From positions 56,782,487-56,846,486 of the forward strand of contig CM069433.1 in NCBI GenBank assembly GCA_035610365.1: DNA of 64,000 nucleotides, written 5' to 3'. The number at the start of each line of letters is the position of its first letter. Position 1 is the stretch's first letter. The notes under the pieces were generated by a model. It ran no database searches and was not told the origin of the DNA. It saw only the letters and a list, made by a program, of their open reading frames with translations. This document shows, one piece after another, positions 58,045-64,000 of the stretch. The DNA comes from Aquatica leii. Its lineage: Eukaryota; Arthropoda; Insecta; Coleoptera; Lampyridae. The translations under genes and the position numbers were made by a program.

Positions 58045-59010
58045 AAATTAGCTATTTGTGGACATACAAATGAAATCAGTAGTTTAATTATTTTGTTAAA
58101 TCTTTCAGCTACAGGCTGTGCCAATCTGAAGCAATGGTTGGCTAGAGATAAACATAAATAGTTATCCCACGATATTGACAACAATTTTTTCACCATCATT
58201 AGTACATTTCACAATTTTAAGATGCAAAATACCTATTTAGTTATTGTCAATGAATGCAGTGAATTGGTGTCAAGGAGCAAGTTTCAATCTGTTTTTGATA
58301 TGTGTTTACTGATTATAATGTAGAAGAACATTTTTTTGGTTTTTACGAAACGGTAAATAACTAGTCTAAAAAATTATTCAATGATTTTGATTTTGATATA
58401 TATCTGTAGATGGAGCTACAAATATGTCTGATGTAGTAAGTATCCTAAGAACCGAATTTCTTGCGTTGGAATTTGAAACCCTTTTTGTGCATCACCTAGC
58501 TGACAATTTAAACTTAGTTGTTGGGGATTGTGTTCAGTTTTAAACGAGGTGTCAAAACGTATTGAATATTCTTTGAAAAATAATTATATTTGTGCAAAGT
58601 TCAATAAAACAATTAGAATTATTTTCTCGACTTTAAAATGACGAGAAAAACAAAAGTGATAAGTGAAAGTACTTTCTGCCCAATTAAATTTGTTTAGGGT
58701 TTAAAGCAAGTGGTTTTCTGTTCTATTTAAAATCATTTCCTTTTTTTTTATTATATTAATATAGGTATTTGTTAAAGTTCTTGGGCAAGCAATATAACAA
58801 ATACAAACTTAAAAAAAAAACTGGTTTTAAAAGAAGTTCACCAAGCTTGCATCCTTAAAGACTGTAATAAACCAACAAAAACTTTTTTGTCAGCGACGTG
58901 TTCTGCGGCGACTTGATGGCTTAGAAGACTACATATTTGACTATGATATAGACAACTATTTGTGTTCTATCCCTGAAATTATCTGCATATTCTGGGAACC
59001 CCTGTATAAG
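58045..59010 (+). pseudogene. hAT transposase of the ZMYM1/DUF4371 type, decayed
   Basis: Pieces in order: LAICGHTNEISS (the LRGH block), CANLKQWLARDKHK, LSHDIDNNFFTII (SH.IQNE.I equivalent), KMQNTYLVIVNECSE (YFSIIVDE.SD equivalent), EEHFFGFYETV, DGATNMSD (58408-58440; DGA.NMSG, catalytic Asp region), FVHHLADNLNLVVGDCVQF (58483-58540; HC.AH.LNLVV) and finally QRRVLRRLDG (~58895). This is the order of ZMYM1-like hAT transposases. Frequent stops and frameshifts make it a fossil. Confidence 0.75.
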
Positions 59011-60540
59011 AATAAGATTACTGATTGAATTTTAGGAATCAAAGACTAAAAACAAATTAACAAGCTATATATATACTAACTTGACTTCTAAAAAAAATTA
59101 AAGCAATATCGAACACAAATCAATTACCAGGACTAATAAAATAGTTTAAATATTGCTTATAGTGCATTTATTGTATATTTTAACTGTGACGACACACCGT
59201 ACTTGCAGAAATTGAAGTAGAAAGAATACTTACATTATGAATTGCAGTATATCTGTACTAACAAAATTTTAAAATTGTGATAAATTTATACAATACATAT
59301 ATTAACATTTAAAAGAATGCAATACAAACTTATTTACAGTCACTTTGCCAAGTGAAACAATCTGCGGTTTAAACGTGTTCTATGTACTTTGTATAATACA
59401 ATCAATAGTATAATAAAATGCCTTTAAAAATTTATGTCAGCTATAATTTATATAAAATTAAAGTTAATTATTTAAAATTTATATTATTGTTGACCAAGAA
59501 AAACATGATGATTGAAACAATTATCTTGTCTTGCTTTAAAACATCGTCCTATTTATTTTATGATTTTATAATTTACTCTAGCAATTAGTTATAGTTATTA
59601 AGATGATTAATGGCGATGCTTATAAAATTTATACGATGAAACTTCCTGGTTTAAATGTCATAAACCAATTTCAGTCATTATTTAGGTAGATGATGCTTTT
59701 ATATATTTATAATTATATAATGTCACTTTCCTACTACAAACGCCAATCTTAGTTGAGTTAAATTAATGTACTTATTATTACGTCGAGACAGTTTTCTAAT
59801 TAATTAATGCCATTTTTATATCAATTTAAATAAATAGGCACATTTATAGCTATTTATCTTTAGATGAAAATAAATTACTATTATATACTGTTCAAGTTCT
59901 TTATAATAACAAAATTAACATATAATTGACGCGTTTTATTGTTAGAGTAAATTACACGTTCTGAATTATGGATGTTACATATTTATATTGTTTAGCGGTT
60001 CTTGCGGTTTGAAATGATAAATAAGGATTGCTTTGCCGCAATGTATATAATATGAAATCCATAATATGAAGATGTTTATAACACAATTTAAAATCATACT
60101 ATTAAATGTTGTCATAAAAATACACAGCAAAGGTTAAAGCGTAGAACTTTTTTCTCTACATAGAAGATTTATAAAAATCCTCGTTTTAGAAAGCATTCAT
60201 GTTAATATGTTATTAATAAAAATCTTTTCTTGCTTATTCTATAAGTGCACTGATGTTTCATTAATTAAAATTTTTGCTTTTAAATAGTGTAACAATTTTT
60301 TTATTATTGTTTTTAATTATTAATTTTACATTATACTATTGCATGAATACAAAACATTCTAATGATTATTGATTATAATGTCATAGTTGGTTCACGCTAG
60401 TCGTTAACATTAACTAATATTACATGCGGGAAGGTGCATTCTTTTTGTAGCGATTATTAAAACTAATTCATTTATACTAAAAATATGTACACGTTTATAA
60501 CTAACCAAACTAATTAAATCTAAAGATATTTAATAGAAAC
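59011..60540. other. AT-rich sequence downstream of the heat-shock promoter
   Basis: If the first exon at 60574-60739 is spliced, this would be intron or downstream gene sequence on the minus strand. No coding exon is recognisable. Confidence 0.35.
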
Positions 60541-60573
60541 ACTTACACTAATTTATATAGCACTATCACTTAC

Positions 60574-60739
60574 ACGAAAGATAAAGTCCGCGGATAACTT
60601 CAGTTTAACACTTATTCTTACATTAAAGTCACGCACGATTTTAATTCGTCGTATTTATTTCGACACGCGTTAATCACTTATTTATTTAAACTTGAATAAT
60701 CTTCTTAACACTGCCGTCTTCGAATTACTGAAAACAACT
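60574..60739 (-). other. Predicted non-coding first exon of a heat-inducible transcript
   Basis: From the TCAGTT initiator (A at 60739) leftward the leader is A-rich without an obvious coding start and meets a GTAAGT donor at 60573 (a second GTAAGT lies at 60546). A ~166-nt non-coding first exon with an intron recalls hsp83/Hsp90 genes of insects, whose 5' UTR is split, but other heat-induced transcripts, including non-coding ones, are possible. The downstream exon is not identifiable here. Confidence 0.55.
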
Positions 60740-60760
60740 GACCTATGATTCATTTGTGTC

Positions 60761-60864
60761 GCTTTTATATAATTTGACCATCTGTCGAGAACCTTCTATG
60801 TTCTTTCGTGAACGTTCTAGACGTGGATAGTACATTCGTGAATGCTCTTGAAGCTGAACGTTTC
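60761..60864 (-). promoter_or_regulatory. Heat-shock promoter: two HSE arrays and TATA box
   Basis: TTCGTGAACGTTCTAGA (60805-60821) is a canonical heat-shock element: TTC, GAA, TTC, GA at exact 5-bp steps. GAACCTTC (60789-60796) adds a GAA/TTC pair. A second array at 60835-60852 is TTCGTGAATGCTCTTGAA, four units at 5-bp steps with one mismatch. On the minus strand these lie ~50-115 bp upstream of TATATAAAAGC (60771-60761). The initiator TCAGTT (60741-60736) places the start site 32 bp from the TATA box, exactly as in Drosophila heat-shock genes. Such trimer arrays bind HSF. Confidence 0.88.
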
Positions 60865-61483
60865 ATTATCATACATATTGTTATCACTTTTAGTTTGTAC
60901 ACTACTGGTTCTATCGGGATACTATTTACAGCAAAATTTTTGATTAGGGATTTAACAGTAGATGGCAATAATTTGAAAACTTCTAGTATATAGAAATAGA
61001 GACACTAGACACATGTTTTTCTTTGATATAATTGAGAACAAAGATTTAATGTTCAATTAAAACTAATGCAAAATTTTTAATTAATAGTTTATAATATAAA
61101 AAAAACACAGTTGCCGTATTAAATTATTCTAAATTTATTGTCAGTATAAATGTTAAATAGCATTGGGTTTAACACAAAACCTCATGGTAATTCTTGAGAA
61201 TCAAGGTTTAATTAAAATAGTATTTGATATTTAGACTATATTGTGACTGAGAACATGTAGAATGTTACATTACTGTATATATTAAGATCGACTTACATTA
61301 TATACATTTTTGACGTGAAAAATACTTTTTAACTAATTGCTACGCTGTATGTGTAACTGCATTTGTTAAAACACGAAAAATACAGTTTTTTAATCTTACA
61401 ATAAGTTGTTTTAAAATCAAATAAGCGTTGAATTTAACTCAAAATTCTAATTTTTCTTTGATCATTAAGTTCTACTTCTTGTT

Positions 61484-61740
61484 TTGACTCTCAAGGAGAG
61501 ACTAGGATCAAGTCTGGGTGTTCAACTACGACGCAGTCTAAACCGAAAGTCGCTTCTAACCAAGTAAGTTGCGAAAGCTTAAGCACAGAATAACTAACAA
61601 TCAAAAATATCTATGTCGGCACCTTTGAAGTACGTGTGTATGTGTCACGTGATAGCGACGTCATGTTTAGAGAATATAAAGCAGAACCGGTCCAAAGAAT
61701 ACAGGGTTGTATTTCTACGATGCTGTTACTGTAACCATCC
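61484..61740 (+). promoter_or_regulatory. Possible second promoter with CACGTG, CRE-like site and TATA box
   Basis: A GC-richer stretch contains CTCTCAAGGAGAG (61489-61501), TCACGTGA (61645-61652), GACGTCA (61657-61663) and TATAAAG (61675-61681), in promoter-like order. A start near 61703-61710 would be plausible. No downstream coding exon is seen on the plus strand to the window end. Confidence 0.35.
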
Positions 61741-63045
61741 AGTATCACACAATAAGTTAACATTTTTCTAAAAATGTTAGCTACAAATCAATGGCCATTA
61801 TTTAATTTAAAATATTTTTGAATAATTAAGCACGTGTTAATAAGAGTATTACCTACGAGTATTTAAGGTGAGCGAGGTAGATTTTTAGCGTATTTAAATA
61901 AACATTTGATGTAACAAAACACAACAATAAATAACTCGCAAAACAAACAAGATAACTAAAAACACCAATCGACTAAAAGTAAGGTTAAATCAGATTTTTA
62001 TCCTGCCAAAATAGATTCGTATACATGCGCAAGTCAAGATTCTATAGTTCATATTTGTTAATGCATAGAATTGGTTTAATTAATTTAAGCTTGTGTTTAT
62101 GTAAGTAGACTTTATTGGGTTTTGAAAAAGAAGTGGTTACTATTGTATTGACATGAATGTGGCAATTAAATATACTGCATTGTGAGGAGAATGTCATGTT
62201 TTTCAAGATTTTTAAAAGTTATTATTCAATAATTTCTTTTTTTTTTACTTTTAGTAGGTAAGTATTGTTAATAACAAAATATATACTTTGTTTTATACAC
62301 TACATCAGAACAATGTTTTTCTAGATTTTCAATTTCTATTTCTATTATTAACTAAATATTTTTTCATGGTTCTGAATAACAAAAGCAAAACGCAAATGTG
62401 CGTAATCTCAGTTTTTGTTTCAGTTAGTTTTTGTTTAATTTATATTACATTTGTATGTAATAAAGCTGTTTAGAGACAAGGTGTATTATTTGAATGTTTT
62501 AGATACTATTTTGCATTCTATCAAAATGTTAGTGATAATTAAAAAATTTATAAAGAACTAGGATAAATCGAGGGTCGATAAACTACTTTTTAAAACACCC
62601 TGCAAAAAAGTACAATGTATATAATAGTAGGTACATAAAATTTAGTGAACCATTTGGCGCAGTCTACTGATTATGTGACGTAACAAATAACTACAAAATA
62701 TAAAAAAAACTGAAGATTTAAATTAGCATGTATCTCCTAGTAGGTATAGGAAAGATGGACCGCACACAAATTTAGTGTTTCTTCCGCTTTTTCATAATAG
62801 ATACGGCACCGTAGAGTTGGCATGTGTTGGTGTAGGATCTGCAACCTTTGTGCAAACATCTAGAATAGTCTAGATAGTCTTTGAGACACCCGACGCATTA
62901 ATTTTTCAAGATCATTAAACATATGTATGTATGTTCAAGTCCACGTTTGTGTTGTATTTCTTCTTGTTTTTAATTAATTTATTTTCAATGTTAATTTATT
63001 TGTATGGCTGTCTTCATAGTGCACTATAAGACACACCTTTTTTTT
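61741..63045. other. Intergenic, nothing recognised
   Basis: No coding signal. Confidence 0.35.
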
Positions 63046-63055
63046 AAGTCTATAA

Positions 63056-63101
63056 ATAGGCCTGAAGAGGTGCGCACTTAGCTGCAAGAAACGTCGCCTT
63101 A
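63056..63101 (+). ncRNA. Hammerhead-ribozyme-like motif (PLE-G end)
   Basis: AGGC / CTGAAGA / GGTGC...GCA / A / GAAAC / GTC / GCCT. Stem I AGGC:GCCT flanks a CTGANGA...GAAA...GUC core; stem II is shorter than at 45.7 kb. The ~40 bases after it (CTAAAATTATTTTGATGACC then CTCCTCATATAAA) are a diverged version of the block after the 45.7-kb motif, so it marks another PLE end. No PLE coding sequence adjoins it. Confidence 0.55.
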
Positions 63102-63139
63102 TAGAGACACTAAAATTATTTTGATGACCCTCCTCATAT

Positions 63140-64000
63140 AAAAATCTTCTTTCTACTTTTCTAACTGTTTTTTTTGTTTTTGGCTGTTTCTTCTTGCGAA
63201 TACGAGTAATGTAACTTGATAAAGTTAAATTGCTCATTAGATTAGCACAAACTCTTGAAGTAGTTTTCTATGTTCTACTTCTACTTCATTTCGTTACAGC
63301 AGGCAAGTACTGTAATTGTTTCTCTTTTTTGGCTCGAGCTTATGCAAGGTAAACTTTTGCGTATTTTTCGGCTAGCCGATATGGCATTGCTGACTGTAAC
63401 TGATTTGCCACACAGATCTCTTAAAAGTTTTGAACCGATTTAACTTTCTATTGAGATTGCATTTGATCATCCTTCCACACAAATTCTAATAGTGCACTTT
63501 AAGGTTTTTAAAGGAAGCTCTAGCAGTTGATTGCAAAAAGTGTGTAGTGTGATTAGGCACGTGAACCGGGTGACATTTTGCTTTAGCATTTTTCTCCTTA
63601 AATAAGCAATAAGGAGCAAATAAACTTTTTCTGGAATACGAGCTATCACTTATAGCAGCTACCAATCCAAAATGCTACAATAACTTTGAAAAAAACTAAA
63701 CGAACAAAATTAAATTTTGAAAAGCAAAAGAAGAAAAACAAGTAAAGGAAAAAAAACTAGTAATCGTCAATCAAAAATGAAACTGTAACAATACTTGTTA
63801 CGTTGAAGGTAGTCATAGAGAATATAAAATGTTTGTATTTATGTAAAAATATTTTGTCAAATCTAATACATATAATTAAAATTAATTGTAAGTACATACA
63901 TACATACATTATTCTGAAAAATAGACCATATTATATAATACCTTTATTAATAAATTATCAAATAAGTTTATTTTAAATGTATGTGGTACAACTAATTAAA
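63140..64000. other. Right edge of the window, nothing recognised
   Basis: AT-rich. Minus-strand frames at 62974-63237 and 63467-63649 have no recognisable domain; the first overlaps the hammerhead-like motif. Confidence 0.35.

Noticed and set aside
62974-63237. 87-codon minus-strand frame rich in Lys/Arg
   Set aside because: Overlaps the hammerhead-like PLE end on the opposite strand and has no domain; probably a shadow.

Overview
The window is AT-rich, intron-bearing animal DNA, almost certainly from an insect with a repeat-laden genome. The evidence is its transposon families (BEL/Pao, Ty3/gypsy, Penelope-like, DUF4817-type mariner, pogo/Tigger, PIF/Harbinger, hAT-ZMYM1, P-element-like and a Crypton-type tyrosine recombinase), its short GT-AG introns, and an arthropod-style TATA + TCAGTT initiator promoter. 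A beetle or a similarly repeat-rich insect would fit, but the sequence alone does not settle the order. I see no complete host protein-coding gene, tRNA, rRNA or CRISPR array. Nearly every recognisable coding stretch is a transposable element, most of them broken.

Layout. 0-8.5 kb: P-element-like remnant (1-600, minus), a large inverted repeat with a mariner/DUF4817 fossil inside (2.63-6.91 kb), and a frameshifted tyrosine recombinase (7.55-8.42 kb). 8.9-19.4 kb: a ~100-bp palindrome, a block of TACATTAA-type repeats, two Penelope-like elements (PLEs), a GC-richer island (16.4-17.2 kb), a second palindrome, a ~200-bp tandem duplication and half a mariner. 20.38-22.41 kb: a structurally complete PIF/Harbinger element whose three-exon transposase reads without a break, inserted beside a Tc1 remnant. 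25.7-27.5 kb: first copy of a 1.75-kb repeat with a hairpin end (second copy 51.9-53.7 kb), followed by a PLE endonuclease. 29.7-33.2 kb: gutted BEL/Pao element on the minus strand. 33.8-35.0 kb: PLE on the minus strand. 38.96-40.40 kb: three-exon Tc1/mariner-superfamily transposase with a DD81E spacing and one internal stop. 43.15-44.96 kb: Tigger/pogo element. 46.9-49 kb: Ty3/gypsy remnant. 49.1-50 kb: second DUF4817 mariner. 54.0-56.6 kb: pipsqueak-HTH pogo element bracketed by arrays of one 16-bp motif. 58.0-59.0 kb: hAT/ZMYM1 remnant. 60.5-60.9 kb: a very convincing heat-shock promoter and non-coding first exon on the minus strand, the best evidence of a host gene. 63.06 kb: another hammerhead-like PLE end.

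The main themes are: (i) at least seven PLE pieces, four loci with a hammerhead-ribozyme-like core; (ii) a family of three diverged long palindromes sharing a GAGCCG...GGCG apex and TAGTATA...TATACT outer arms; (iii) one intact (Harbinger) and one nearly intact (DD81E) DNA transposon among fossils. All coordinates of frameshifted pseudogenes are approximate at their ends.
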